Assembly (NCBI GenBank): GCA_963756975.1
Contig: CAVWPS010000002.1
Span: forward strand, 1,178,001 to 1,242,000
Direction of reading: 5' to 3'
Origin: CAVRQM01 sp963756975
Lineage (GTDB): Bacteria > Pseudomonadota > Alphaproteobacteria > Acetobacterales > Acetobacteraceae
DNA: 64,000 nt
The position numbers and the translations under genes were made by a program. This document shows positions 8,981-18,257 of this stretch, piece after piece (positions within the stretch are counted from its first letter, which is position 1; every line of letters starts with the position of its first letter). The notes under the pieces are model-generated. The model searched no databases and was not told where the DNA came from. It saw nothing but the letters and a program-made list of their open reading frames with translations.

Positions 8981-10926
8981 GCGCGAACGGCCGCGGCGAC
9001 GGCGCGCCGGGCCGGGGCGGCGACGCGCAGCCGCCGGTCGGACAGGCTGAGCAGCCCGCCGGCCGCCATGATCAGCGCGCCGAACCAGATCCACGGCGCC
9101 AGCGGGTTCCAGTTCAGCCGCAGCACGGCCGCCCCGTCCCGCTCCTCCGACAGCACGGCGTACAGGTCGCGGAACCCGTTGGTGCTGATCTTCGCCTCGG
9201 TCGCCGGCTTCTGCTGGACCGGGAACACGCGGCGCTCCGGTTTCAGCACCACGACGCGTTTGCCGTCGCGCGAGATGTCGAGGTCGGCGACACGGGCAAG
9301 ATAGTTCGGGCCTTCGGTCGAGCCGAGCGAGCGAAGTTTCCACTGGTAGCCGGCCAGCGTCGCACTCTCGCCCGGATGCAGCAGCACGACCCGCATCTGC
9401 GCCATCGACATGCCGGCGATCCCGGCGATCGTGACGCCGAGGCCCGCATGCGCCAGCGTCGTGCCGAACGATCCGCGCCGCAGCGTTTTCACCCGCGTCA
9501 GTCTGCCGCGCGTGCGGAAGAATACGTCGGCGACCGCGCCAAAGATGATCCAAGCCGAGAAGCCGAACGCGACCGCCGGAAGCACCGCCGCCCGCGTCGC
9601 CGCACCCGCGCCGACCAATACGGCGACCACCGCGACCCACCACAGCCGCGTGACCGCCGGCATCAACCGCGCGCGTTTCCACGGCAGCAACGGCCCGATC
9701 GACATGGCGGCGAACACCGGGACGGCGAGCGGCAGCACGGTCGCGTTGAAGAACGGTGCCCCGACCGAGATTTTGGTGCCCAGGATCAGGTCGGCGAACA
9801 GCGGGTACATCGTGCCGGTGATGACGACGGCCGCGATCGAGCACAGCAGGATGTTGTTGGCCACCAGCGAGCCTTCGCGCGACAGCGGCGCGAACACGCC
9901 GGACGCCGACAGCAACGGCGCGCGAAACGCGAACAGCAGCAGCGAGCCGCCGATCACGATCGCCAGCAACGCCAGGATGAACACGCCGCGCGCGGGGTCG
10001 TTCGCGAACGAGTGGACCGAGTTCAGGATGCCCGAGCGCACCAGGAACGTGCCCGACAGCGACAGCGAGAACGTGCCGATCGCGAGCAGCACCGACCAGA
10101 CGCGCAACGCCTCGCGCTTCTCGACCACGATGGCGGAATGCAGCAGTGCCGTCCCGGTCAGCCACGGCAGCAGCGACGCGTTCTCGACCGGGTCCCAGAA
10201 CCAGAAGCCGCCCCAGCCGAGCTCGTAGTACGCCCACCACGACCCGAGCGCGATCCCGCCGGTCAGGCACGACCACGCGGCCAGCGTCCACGGCCGCACC
10301 CAGCGCCCCCACGACGCGTCGACCCGGCCTTCCAGCAACGCGGCGACGGCGAAGGCGAACGGGACGGCGAACCCGACATAGCCGAGGTAGAGAATGGGCG
10401 GATGGAAGGCGAGCCCGGGATCCTGCAGCAGCGGGTTCATGTCCTGCCCCTCGGGAGGAGCCGGCCACAGCCGCACGAACGGATTGGATGCCGTTAGCGC
10501 GAACAACTGGAAGCCGCACGCGGTCGCCCCCAGCACGCCGATCACCCGCGCCCGCAACGCGGTCGGCAGATTGCCGCCGAAGATCGCAACCGCCCCGCCG
10601 CACAGTGCCAGGATCAGGCACCAGAGCAGCGTCGAGCCCTCATGGTCGCCCCAGACGCCGGTCACCTTGTAGAGCAGCGGCTTCAGCGTGTGGCTGTTCT
10701 CGAAAATGTTCAGCACCGAGAAATCGTCGGTCACCGCACTCAGCACGAGGCAGGCGAACGCGGTCGCCAGCGCCACCATCTGCCCGATCGCGAGCGCGGG
10801 TGCGGCGGCGATCATGCGGGCGTCGCGACGGTGGGCACCCCAGATCGGCACGACCGCCTGCACGAACCCGAACGCCACGGCGAGGGCGAGCGCGAAATGG
10901 CCGAGCTCGGGGATGGACGGCGTCAT
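8977..10926 (-). CDS. ccmF: Heme lyase subunit CcmF
   Basis: This 649-residue polytopic membrane protein has the usual CcmF length and many hydrophobic segments. The tryptophan-rich heme-handling WWD motif is WGGFWFWDPVENA at residues 238-250. Conserved His-containing loops are also visible (VWGDHEGS near 91-98, FHPPILYLGY near 174-183). CcmF receives heme from CcmE and ligates it to apocytochrome c. The start is the ATG at 10926, overlapping the ccmE stop as ATGA. There is no sign of frameshift in this long gene. Confidence 0.95.
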   Translation of the reverse strand: MTPSIPELGHFALALAVAFGFVQAVVPIWGAHRRDARMIAAAPALAIGQMVALATAFACLVLSAVTDDFSVLNIFENSHTLKPLLYKVTGVWGDHEGSTLLWCLILALCGGAVAIFGGNLPTALRARVIGVLGATACGFQLFALTASNPFVRLWPAPPEGQDMNPLLQDPGLAFHPPILYLGYVGFAVPFAFAVAALLEGRVDASWGRWVRPWTLAAWSCLTGGIALGSWWAYYELGWGGFWFWDPVENASLLPWLTGTALLHSAIVVEKREALRVWSVLLAIGTFSLSLSGTFLVRSGILNSVHSFANDPARGVFILALLAIVIGGSLLLFAFRAPLLSASGVFAPLSREGSLVANNILLCSIAAVVITGTMYPLFADLILGTKISVGAPFFNATVLPLAVPVFAAMSIGPLLPWKRARLMPAVTRLWWVAVVAVLVGAGAATRAAVLPAVAFGFSAWIIFGAVADVFFRTRGRLTRVKTLRRGSFGTTLAHAGLGVTIAGIAGMSMAQMRVVLLHPGESATLAGYQWKLRSLGSTEGPNYLARVADLDISRDGKRVVVLKPERRVFPVQQKPATEAKISTNGFRDLYAVLSEERDGAAVLRLNWNPLAPWIWFGALIMAAGGLLSLSDRRLRVAAPARRAVAAAVRA

Positions 10927-11420
10927 CCGCCCACCGGAGGCATGCCGTTGAACGCGGAGACCGGAGGCTTCTGGCCGGTCTCGGGCTTCCAGCGGCCGGA
11001 GGCGCGCAGGGCGTCGGCGACGTCCTTCGGGATATAGTTCTCGTCGTGCTTGGCCAGCACCTCGGACGCCTCGAACACGCCGTCCGGGCGCAGCGTGCCG
11101 GCGGCGACGATGCCCTGACCCTCGCGGAACAGATCGGGCAAAATGCCGGTGAACGCGACCGTCACGGCCGCCTTGCCGCCGTCGGTGATGCGGAACCGTG
11201 CCGACGGCGTGCCGTCCTCGGCGGTGCGGACCACGCTGCCGGCCTCGACCAGGCCGCCGAGCCGGAACGCGCGGCCGGCCGGCGGTGCGGACGCGATCCG
11301 GTCCGGCGTCAGGAACAGCTCCATCGTCGTGCCCATGGCCGCCAGCGTCAGCCCGGCGGCCGAGCCGAGGCCCAGGCCGCACGCGAGCAATGCGACCAGC
11401 CGCCGTCGCCGCCGTGTCAC
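10923..11420 (-). CDS. ccmE: Periplasmic heme chaperone CcmE (CycJ)
   Basis: This 165-residue protein has an N-terminal membrane anchor (about residues 8-28), an OB-fold body, and the heme-binding motif HxxxY at His125 to Tyr129 (KHDENY). The His forms the covalent bond to heme before transfer to CcmF. The start is a GTG at 11420 that overlaps the ccmD stop as GTGA. The C-terminal tail is short and proline-rich, as in other family members. Confidence 0.94.
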   Translation of the reverse strand: MTRRRRRLVALLACGLGLGSAAGLTLAAMGTTMELFLTPDRIASAPPAGRAFRLGGLVEAGSVVRTAEDGTPSARFRITDGGKAAVTVAFTGILPDLFREGQGIVAAGTLRPDGVFEASEVLAKHDENYIPKDVADALRASGRWKPETGQKPPVSAFNGMPPVGG

Positions 11421-11557
11421 GCGCGCGCATCCCGTGGGTCGATCGCCCGCAGCCGCTTTTTCACCCGCGCGGTCCGGAGCGTCGCTGCGACGCCGAGCCA
11501 GACCGCCGTGCCGACCGCGAGCACGTACGCGGCCGCGATGAAACCGGGATGCGTCAC
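11417..11557 (-). CDS. ccmD: Heme exporter accessory protein CcmD
   Basis: This 46-residue protein has a single membrane helix (about residues 7-27) followed by a basic tail (RTARVKKRLRAID), the usual CcmD layout. CcmD helps release holo-CcmE from the CcmABC complex. The GTG start at 11557 overlaps the ccmC stop (GTGA), and the stop overlaps the ccmE start. It is small and easily missed; position, size and helix-plus-basic-tail pattern support the call. Confidence 0.85.
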   Translation of the reverse strand: MTHPGFIAAAYVLAVGTAVWLGVAATLRTARVKKRLRAIDPRDARA

Positions 11558-12318
11558 GACAGGCCGGCCCGTGCGAGGATCAGCGACCGCAGCCGCCGCT
11601 CCATCACCGCCGCCCGCGTGCGCGCGACGCACACGGCCACGAAGCCGAGCGTCGCACCGAGAGCCGTGACCATCAGCGGCCACAGGATGCGGGGATCCAT
11701 GGTGGGCGCACCTGTCAGCGTGATCGAGGCCGGCTGGTGCAGCGTGTTCCACCACTCGACCGAGAATTTTATCACCGGCAGGTTCACCACGCCCACCAAA
11801 GCGAGGATCGCGCCAGCCCGGTACCCGCGCTGAGAATCGTCGAACGCGCGCACCAGCGCGATGTGGCCGAGATACAGGAAGAACAGGACGAGCACCGAGG
11901 TGAGCCGCGCGTCCCACACCCACCACGTTCCCCATTCGGGCTTGCCCCACAGGCTGCCGGTGATCAGGCACACGGCGGTGACCGCCGCCCCGACCGGCCC
12001 GATCTCGACCGCCGCGAGGTCGGCCAGCGGATGCCGCCACACGAGGCTCGCGACCGAGCAGGCGGCCAGCGCCACGTAGCCGAACGAGGCGAGCCACGCG
12101 GTCGGGACATGCACGTACATGATCCGCACCGTGTCGCCCTGCTGCCAGTCGGCCGGCGAGAACCACAGCCCCCACGACAGGCCGACGACGAGCAGCACGA
12201 TGGCGGGGACGGTCAGCCACGGCAGCACGCGACCGCTGAGGCGCAGGAAGTGGCCGGGATTGGCGAACCGGTGCAGCGACCGCGCGCGCGCGACCGGCAC
12301 CGTGGCGGTGGCGTCCAT
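11554..12318 (-). CDS. ccmC: Heme transporter subunit CcmC
   Basis: This is a 254-residue protein with six predicted membrane helices and the WWD motif WGTWWVWDARLTS near residue 140, flanked by His-containing loops (MYVHVPTAW, FLYLGHIAL). CcmC presents heme to CcmE in the periplasm. It is the first gene of the visible ccmCDEFGHI block. The ABC subunits ccmA and ccmB are not upstream: the next gene is divergent YciI, so they must be elsewhere if the system is complete. The promoter should lie in the 89-bp spacer 12319-12407. Confidence 0.94.
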   Translation of the reverse strand: MDATATVPVARARSLHRFANPGHFLRLSGRVLPWLTVPAIVLLVVGLSWGLWFSPADWQQGDTVRIMYVHVPTAWLASFGYVALAACSVASLVWRHPLADLAAVEIGPVGAAVTAVCLITGSLWGKPEWGTWWVWDARLTSVLVLFFLYLGHIALVRAFDDSQRGYRAGAILALVGVVNLPVIKFSVEWWNTLHQPASITLTGAPTMDPRILWPLMVTALGATLGFVAVCVARTRAAVMERRLRSLILARAGLS

Positions 12319-12407
12319 GGCCTCTCCATATAGGCGAGAGGGCCTTCTTTGAAGCGCCGGCGTGCGGGACTAACGTCTTCCTCACATTACGCCGGAGCTG
12401 CCCAAAA

Positions 12408-12701
12408 ATGTTGTTCGCCATCGTCGCCATCGACAAAGCCGACGCCGCCCCGCTGCGCGCCTCGACCCGAGCGGTGCATCTGCAACACCTTGAGGCGCAC
12501 CAGGCGCAACTGGTCGAGGTCGGGCCGTTCCTGGACGCGTCCGGCAATCCGTGCGGCAGCCTGCTGCTGGTCGACATGGCCGATCGCGCCGCCGCCGAGG
12601 CGTTCGCCGCCGCCGACCCGTACGCGAAGGCCGGCGTGTTCGAGAGCGTCACGGTGAGTGGCTATCGCCCGGTGTTCCGAGGCGGCAACCGGCTCACGTG
12701 A
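12408..12701 (+). CDS. YciI family protein
   Basis: This 97-residue protein has a single YCII domain. It begins with a strand (MLFAIVAIDK), has a helix containing HLQHLEAHQAQL, and ends with the typical DPYAKAGVFESVTVSGYRPVF segment. The His and Asp residues often seen in the putative active site are present (HLQHLEAH and ADPYAKAG). The biochemical role of YCII proteins is mostly unknown. Its TGA overlaps the GTG of the EVE-domain gene, implying coupling. Confidence 0.88.
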   Translation: MLFAIVAIDKADAAPLRASTRAVHLQHLEAHQAQLVEVGPFLDASGNPCGSLLLVDMADRAAAEAFAAADPYAKAGVFESVTVSGYRPVFRGGNRLT

Positions 12702-13147
12702 ACCACTGGCTGGTCAAATCCGAACCGGACTCGTTCTCGTGGGACATGCAGGTGGCCCACAAGGTCGAGCCCTGGACCGGCGTCCGCAACTTTTCCGCCC
12801 GCAACCATCTGCGCGAGATGCGGCTCGGCGACCTCGCGTTCTTCTACCATTCCAACATCGGCAAGGAGATCGTCGGCGTCGTGGAAGTGGTGCGTGAGGC
12901 GTATCCGGACGCGACGGCCGAGAAGGGCGACTGGTCGTGCGTCGACATGCGCGCCGTCTCCCCGTTCCCGCGCCCGGTGACGCTGGCGGAGATGAAGGCC
13001 GACCCGTTGCTGGAGGGCCTGTCTTTGCTGCGGCTGTCGCGGCTGTCGGTCGCCCCGGTGGAACCGGCGTTTTGGATACACATCTGCAAGCTCGGCGGCT
13101 GGACCCCGCCGAAGGCGAAGAAGAAGGGACCGGGCCATGCCGAATGA
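12698..13147 (+). CDS. EVE domain protein
   Basis: This 149-residue protein is a complete EVE domain of the thymocyte nuclear protein 1 type. It opens with HWLVKSEPDSFSW, followed by WTGVRNFSARNHLREM, then GDLAFFYHS, and near the end LLRLSRLSVAPVE. EVE domains belong to the PUA-like fold and bind modified bases in DNA or RNA. The GTG start at 12698 overlaps the YciI stop as GTGA, and its stop overlaps the next gene by 11 bp. The short spacing suggests one operon with YciI and the DUF29 pair. Confidence 0.9.
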   Translation: MNHWLVKSEPDSFSWDMQVAHKVEPWTGVRNFSARNHLREMRLGDLAFFYHSNIGKEIVGVVEVVREAYPDATAEKGDWSCVDMRAVSPFPRPVTLAEMKADPLLEGLSLLRLSRLSVAPVEPAFWIHICKLGGWTPPKAKKKGPGHAE

Positions 13148-13625
13148 CCTGTACGACCGAGACATCGTGCGGTGGAGCGAGACGCAAGCCGAGTTCCTGC
13201 GGCGGCTGGCGGCCGGCGAGCGGATCAACGCGGACCTCGATTTCGAGAATATCATCGAGGAGATCCAGAGCGTGGGACGGTCGCAGCTGATCACCGTCCA
13301 GAGCCTCCTCAAGCGCGCCATGGAACACCTGTTGAAGCTCGCGGCGTTTCCGCACGGTCCGGCGAAGCACTGGCAGGCGGAGGTCGCGTCGTTCCTCGAC
13401 GACGCGAGCCGCGCGTATGCGCCGTCCATGCGCCAGCGTCTGGACATCGACGACCTGTTCCGGTCGGCGCGGAACCGGATTCTCGCGCTCGACGATCAGG
13501 GTTATGGGCCGTCGGGCGAGGTTGTCGGAGCCAACCCGTATACGCTCGATGACCTGCTGCCGTCCGACCGCCCCGTGATCGACATCGGCGCTCTGGTCGC
13601 AAAACTCCGCGTCCGGGAGGAGTAG
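13137..13625 (+). CDS. DUF29 family protein (first of tandem pair)
   Basis: This 162-residue protein matches the DUF29 pattern: LYDRDIVRWSETQAEFLRRL at the start, then an INADLDFENIIEEIQSVGRSQ segment and a helix with LLKRAMEHLLKLA. The family is widespread in cyanobacteria and alphaproteobacteria and has no settled function. The protein is mostly helical and soluble with no signal peptide. It overlaps the EVE gene end by 11 bp and is followed 4 bp later by a paralogue. Confidence 0.85.
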   Translation: MPNDLYDRDIVRWSETQAEFLRRLAAGERINADLDFENIIEEIQSVGRSQLITVQSLLKRAMEHLLKLAAFPHGPAKHWQAEVASFLDDASRAYAPSMRQRLDIDDLFRSARNRILALDDQGYGPSGEVVGANPYTLDDLLPSDRPVIDIGALVAKLRVREE

Positions 13626-13629
13626 CGCC

Positions 13630-14100
13630 ATGCCGGACGACCTCTACGAGCGCGACATCGTCCTGTGGACGGAGGCGCAGGCGGCGTTGCTGCGTCGGCT
13701 CGCGTCCGGCGAGCGGGTCAATGCCGACGTGGACTGGCCGAATGTGATCGAGGAGATCGAGGCTTTGGGGCGCAGCGAACGGCGGGCGACCGCCAGCCTG
13801 ATACGCCTCGCCTTGTCGCACATGATGAAGGTCGTGCTGGGCGGCCCCGACCCGGAACGCCACTGGCGACAGGAAATCCGCTCGTTTCTGACCGACGCGC
13901 AGGACGCCTACACGCCCGCGATGCGCACGCTGATCGAGTGGGACAAGCTGTACGACGAGGCTCGCGAGAACGCCGAATTCGATTTCGATGCCGCGGGGAC
14001 GCTGCCGGCCCATTCTCCGTTCGCGCCCGACGACCTGATCGGGCAACGGCCGACGCCCGACCATATCGACGCCCTGATCGCCAAACTCCGCCTCCCCTAA
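13630..14100 (+). CDS. DUF29 family protein (second of tandem pair)
   Basis: This 156-residue paralogue of the preceding gene shares the opening DDLYERDIVLWTEAQAALLR and the core NVIEEIEALGRSE. Outside these motifs the two are well diverged, so the duplication is not recent. A GGAGGAGTAG stretch at the end of the preceding gene supplies its ribosome binding site. Function is unknown; acetyl-CoA synthetase follows 85 bp later. Confidence 0.85.
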   Translation: MPDDLYERDIVLWTEAQAALLRRLASGERVNADVDWPNVIEEIEALGRSERRATASLIRLALSHMMKVVLGGPDPERHWRQEIRSFLTDAQDAYTPAMRTLIEWDKLYDEARENAEFDFDAAGTLPAHSPFAPDDLIGQRPTPDHIDALIAKLRLP

Positions 14101-14185
14101 GCCCGCTTGGCGTTCGCCGCCGCCGGATTATGCTGCGCGCAACCGACCGCCGAACGGGTGGCCGCTGCGACGGGGGAATGCCGAC

Positions 14186-16119
14186 ATGTCCGAAACCACG
14201 TATCCGGTGCGCCCGGAGATCGCCGCCCATGCTCGCATCTCGGCCGCACAGTATGGGGAGGACGTGGTCCGCGCGGCGAAAGACCCGAACGGCTTCTGGG
14301 CCGACCACAAGGACCGCGTCGCCTGGATGCGCGAGCCGACCCGCATCCTCGACGGCGACTTTACCGGCGACGTCCGCGTCACCTGGTTCGCCGACGGCAC
14401 GCTGAACGCGTCGGTCTCCTGCCTCGACCGCCATCTCGCCACGCGCGGCGACCAGACCGCGATCATCTGGGAGGGCGACGATCCGAGCCAGTCCGAGCAC
14501 GTCAGCTACCGCGACCTCCACGCCCGCGTCTGCCGGCTGGGCAACGTCCTGCGCGACATCGGCGTCGGCGAAGGGCGACCGGGTCTGCCTGTATTTGCCG
14601 ATGGTCATCGAGGCGGCGGTCGCGATGCTCGCTTGCGCGCGGATCGGGGCGGTCCATACGGTCGTGTTCGGCGGCTTCTCGGCCGACAGCCTCGCGCAAC
14701 GCATCCAGGATGCCGGCTGCACGGTCCTGATCACCGCCGACGAAGGCCGGCGCGGCGGCCGCAAGGTGCCGCTGAAGACCAACGCCGACGCGGCGCTGGC
14801 GAATTGCCCGGCAGTCACCCACTGCATCGTCGTCACCACGACCGGCGGCGCGGTGCCGATGACCGAGGGCCGCGATCATCGCTACGAGGCGCTGGTCGCC
14901 GCCGCCGAGGACATTTGCGAGCCGGCGGAGATGAACGCCGAGGATCCGCTGTTCATCCTGTATACCTCCGGCAGCACCGGCAAGCCGAAAGGCGCGCTGC
15001 ACACGACCGCCGGCTATCTGGTCTGGGCGAGCTACACGCACGAGATCGTCTTCGACTATCGGGATGGCGAGATCTACTGGTGCACGGCCGATGTCGGCTG
15101 GGTGACCGGGCACAGCTACATCGTCTACGGCCCGCTCGCGAACGGGGCGACCACGCTGATGTTCGAGGGCGTGCCGAGCTATCCGGATGCGAGCCGGGTC
15201 TGGCAGGTCGTCGACAAGCATCAAGGTCAACATCTTCTACACCGCACCGACCGCCATCCGCAGCCTGATGCGCGACGGCGACGGGCCGGTGAAGTCGACC
15301 AGCCGCAAGTCGCTGCGCATCCTCGGCAGCGTCGGCGAGCCGATCAACCCCGAGGCATGGCTCTGGTATTACCGGGTGGTCGGCGAGGAGCGGTGCCCGA
15401 TCGTCGACACGTGGTGGCAGACCGAAACCGGCGGCCTGATGATCGCGCCGCTGCCGGGCGTCACGGCGTTGAAACCGGGCAGTGCGACGTTGCCGCTGCC
15501 GGGCATCGTCCCGGTGCTGGTCGACGCCGAGGGCCGCGTGCTCGACGGTGCCACCGAGGGCAATCTGTGCATCGCCGCCCCCTGGCCCGGCATGATGCGG
15601 ACCGTGTTCGGCGACCACGAACGGTTCGTGCAGACCTACTTCACCACCTACCCGGGCTACTATTTCACCGGCGACGGCGCCCGCCGGGACTCCGACGGCT
15701 ACTGGTGGATCACCGGCCGCGTCGACGACGTGATCAACGTGTCGGGCCACCGCATGGGCACGGCCGAGGTCGAAAGCGCGCTCGTCTCGCACCCGAAAGT
15801 GGCCGAGGCCGCCGTCGTCGGCTTCCCGCACGACATCAAGGGCCAGGGCATCTACGCCTACGTGACGCTGAAAACCGGCGAGGAGCCGACCGACGCGCTC
15901 CGCAAGGAGCTGATCGCCTGGGTGCGGCGCGAGATCGGGCCGATCGCGGCACCCGACGCGATCCAGTGGGCGCCCGGTTTGCCGAAGACCCGGAGCGGCA
16001 AGATCATGCGCCGGATCCTGCGCAAGATCGCCGCCAACGAGACCGAGGGGCTGGGCGACACGTCCACGCTGGCCGATCCGGGCGTGGTGCAGGACTTGGT
16101 CGACAACCGCCCAGCCTGA
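14186..16119 (+). CDS. acsA: Acetyl-CoA synthetase, two apparent one-base frameshifts
   Basis: The gene makes acetyl-CoA from acetate, ATP and CoA via acetyl-AMP. Three overlapping frames join into one protein. Frame 1 (from 14186) carries the N-terminal domain. Frame 2 carries GDRVCLYLPM, GAVHTVVFGGFS and the P-loop YTSGSTGKPKG. Frame 3 carries WWQTETGG and the C-terminal GRVDDVINVSGHR and RSGKIMRRILRK, where the Lys is the one acetylated by Pat-type enzymes. Removing one G from the GGG at 14573-14575 and one A from the AA at 15223-15224 restores GEGDRVC and HQVNIFY and a 643-residue protein, the normal size. The errors are thus likely in the sequence rather than in the organism, but a decayed gene cannot be excluded. 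Confidence 0.88.
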
Positions 16120-16171
16120 ACCGGGAAGCGACCGGTTGCGTTGGCACCGCCACCAACCGGAGCTCACAGCC

Positions 16172-16453
16172 ATGCCGATCTACCTGCTCTCGCCCGTGCC
16201 CGAGACGATCCGCGACCCGGCCTGGCTCGCCTCGCCCTACAACGGCGACGTCTGGGTGAACGGCGTGGACGAGACCGAGGCGCGGCAGCTCACCGCCGGC
16301 CGGTACGAGGACGCGCGCGGCAACACGACCGGGGCCGGGGCGATGCCGAGCCCGTGGAGCGATCCCCGGCTGGTCACGGCGGCGGTCCAGGAGCAGGGGC
16401 CGAACGGCATGGACATTCCGCCGGGTGTCGTGGTCGGCGACCGGCAGATGTGA
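16172..16453 (+). CDS. Small protein of unknown function
   Basis: This predicted 93-residue soluble protein begins MPIYLLSPVPE and has no signal peptide, membrane helix or motif I recognise. The ATG at 16172 is preferred over an in-frame one 36 bases upstream because GGAG lies about 10 bases before it. It follows acetyl-CoA synthetase by 52 bp and ends 4 bp before a convergent gene. Codon use is like its neighbours. Confidence 0.55.
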   Translation: MPIYLLSPVPETIRDPAWLASPYNGDVWVNGVDETEARQLTAGRYEDARGNTTGAGAMPSPWSDPRLVTAAVQEQGPNGMDIPPGVVVGDRQM

Positions 16454-16457
16454 GCGC

Positions 16458-17479
16458 CTACTGCTGCGGCGTCAGCGTCGTGTTGCCGCTCGGCGCATAC
16501 GGCCCGACGGAGCCGACGATGCCGCCGTCCGGGGCGAGGCTGTACGTGGTCGCCCCGGACGGCGCCACGTACAGCGTGCCGGTATTGGGATCGACCAGAC
16601 GTTGCCGGTCGCCGATGTAGTCCGAGAAGTTCGCCGCCGCCTTGTCCTGCGCTTGCTCGCGACCCTGGCGCACCTCCTCGAAGACGCGATGCTGATAATC
16701 GGCCACGCTCTCCCCGGCGGGCGGGCTGGCGCCCTGGGCCTGCAGCTTCGCGAGCGTCGCCTGATACTGCGCCTGAAGCTCGCGCGCTTCCCACTGCGGG
16801 TCGGTTCTAAGCGTGCTCATCAGGTGCCCGGCGATGGTCAGAACCGTCGGTCCGGGCACGTCCGGCGTGCTGGCGAGACGGACCATGTCGTCCGCCACCC
16901 AGATGCCGCCGGGAACGCCGGCGGAAAACGGCATCAGGTTGGTGCGTCCCATCGCAAGCGCCAGGAACGCATGCTGCGGATCGTCGCAGCGAAACATCGC
17001 AATGCCGGCGGTGGTGGAACTGTTCGGGATTCCGGGTACACCGGATTGCTTGACCGTCACCGATTGATGGCCGGACACCGTGACGGGATGGCCGCACGCG
17101 CGCCCGAACACGACCGAGCCGTAATCCTGCGCGAACAGTTCGCCCGGTTCGTAGTCCGACAGGACGATCCCGTTGCCGATCCGCGTGCCCGGGCGCGCAC
17201 CCATTTGCGTGTAGAGCGGCGTCGGCAGGCCGAAGGTCGGCAAGTCGCGGTCGCCGTAGCCGATGTCGATCCGTCCGTCGGGCGAGCGCATCTCGAGCAC
17301 GATGCGGATGTCGCCCGGTGCGGGACGGATCAGCCCGCCCATGACACCCCAGCCGCGCGGCACCTCGACCGTGAACGCACCCTCGTTCGGGTCGCGCCAG
17401 CCGACGTAGTCGGTCTGCTGTGCGTGCGCGGCGGCCGACAGCAGCGCACAGCGCGAGCGCCAACGACCACGCGGCTCAT
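16458..17479 (-). CDS. Secreted protein of unknown function, frameshifted in signal peptide
   Basis: The main frame codes for about 325 residues that look periplasmic (DYVGWRDPNEGAFTVEVP near the mature start, several Cys, Gln-rich helical C-terminal third with REQAQDKAAANFSDY). The ATG at 17479 overlaps the rhodanese-like gene as ATGA but is in another frame. Deleting one G of the GG pair in TTGGCG and one T in GCTGTGCG would give a textbook signal peptide, MSRVVVALALALLSAAAHA, running straight into the mature frame (339 residues). This fits the one-base insertion pattern of the window. I do not recognise the family. Coupling to the rhodanese-like gene suggests a joint periplasmic role. Confidence 0.65.
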
Positions 17480-18210
17480 GGCGCGTCGAAGCCGGGCCCG
17501 TTGGCCGGCTGCTGCGGCTGCGGTGCCGGTTGCTCGCCGGCACCGGTCATCGGCAGCCCCGCCGCGTGCCAGGCTTCGAGGCCGCCGCGGTACCACATCA
17601 CCTGCGTGAACCCCATCTTCGCCGCCCGCAGCGCCGCGTTGTAGCTCTCCCAGCAGCGCGAGCCCTCGCACAGGAACACGATCGGGTAGGTCCGCGTCTT
17701 GTGGGTCGCCGCACTCAGCGCCTGCCACATCTCGGTCTGGATCGTGTCGTTGAAATCGCCGCCGGCGCCCGCGCCGGGCCACAGCTCGGCCCCCGGAACG
17801 GTCGGGTGCGGCGGGGCTTTCAGCACGTCGATCAGCAGCACCTGCATCCCCTGCGTCTTCTGGACGAGGTCGGTCGTGATGACGTGCGCACCGGGAATGG
17901 AGAGCGGGGTTTCGGAGGCGACGTCCGTCTTGAGGGTGGCCTGCGGGGGGACGTGGAAGTCGGTCAGCTCGTCGGCGAAGTTACGCCGCACCGGGGCCGC
18001 CGGCTGGACCGGAGCCGCGTCGTGGCCGAAACCGGGACCGTCGTTGCTGGCCGTGGGTGGGGTCGGTGTGGGTGGGGTCGGCGCGGGTTGGTTGCCGAAT
18101 TGCACCGGGCCGCCGATGCCGCCCATCGCCGGGAGCTGTGGCGAGGTCTGCGCGCAAGCCGGGCCGCAGAAGGCGGCGAGCAAGCCGACGAAGGCGAAAC
18201 GGCGCATCAT
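17476..18210 (-). CDS. Secreted rhodanese-like protein with CxxxxCW motif
   Basis: This 244-residue protein has a signal peptide (MMRRFAFVGLLAAFCGPACA), a Pro-rich linker and a rhodanese-like domain (about residues 110-225). The rhodanese loop reads FLCEGSRCWESYNAA, with two Cys and a Trp. It resembles proteins annotated as PQQ-dependent catabolism-associated CXXCW proteins, rhodanese relatives found near PQQ enzymes. No PQQ enzyme gene is visible here, so the substrate is unknown. The start is the ATG at 18210, preceded by a GAGGGAT ribosome binding site; an upstream in-frame ATG at 18264 lies inside the palindromic repeat zone and would spoil the signal peptide. Confidence 0.75.
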   Translation of the reverse strand: MMRRFAFVGLLAAFCGPACAQTSPQLPAMGGIGGPVQFGNQPAPTPPTPTPPTASNDGPGFGHDAAPVQPAAPVRRNFADELTDFHVPPQATLKTDVASETPLSIPGAHVITTDLVQKTQGMQVLLIDVLKAPPHPTVPGAELWPGAGAGGDFNDTIQTEMWQALSAATHKTRTYPIVFLCEGSRCWESYNAALRAAKMGFTQVMWYRGGLEAWHAAGLPMTGAGEQPAPQPQQPANGPGFDAP

Positions 18211-18257
18211 GGATCCCTCGTGCTTTCGGCGGAGATTAGCCGACGTTCGCAGCGGTT

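Noticed and set aside
8746..10497. Long plus-strand frame opposite ccmF
   Set aside because: It has no domain and an Arg/Gln-rich shadow composition; ccmF on the other strand is complete.
12319..12407. Heme or cytochrome regulator site in the ccmC-YciI spacer
   Set aside because: Only a weak imperfect dyad is visible and nothing matches a known operator.
13137..14100. DUF29 pair plus EVE as an anti-phage system
   Set aside because: No nuclease, helicase or effector domain is present, and the flanks are housekeeping genes, so a defence role has no support.
14186..16119. Acetyl-CoA synthetase as a pseudogene
   Set aside because: Only two one-base insertions separate it from a normal 643-residue enzyme, and the same error type is found across the window.
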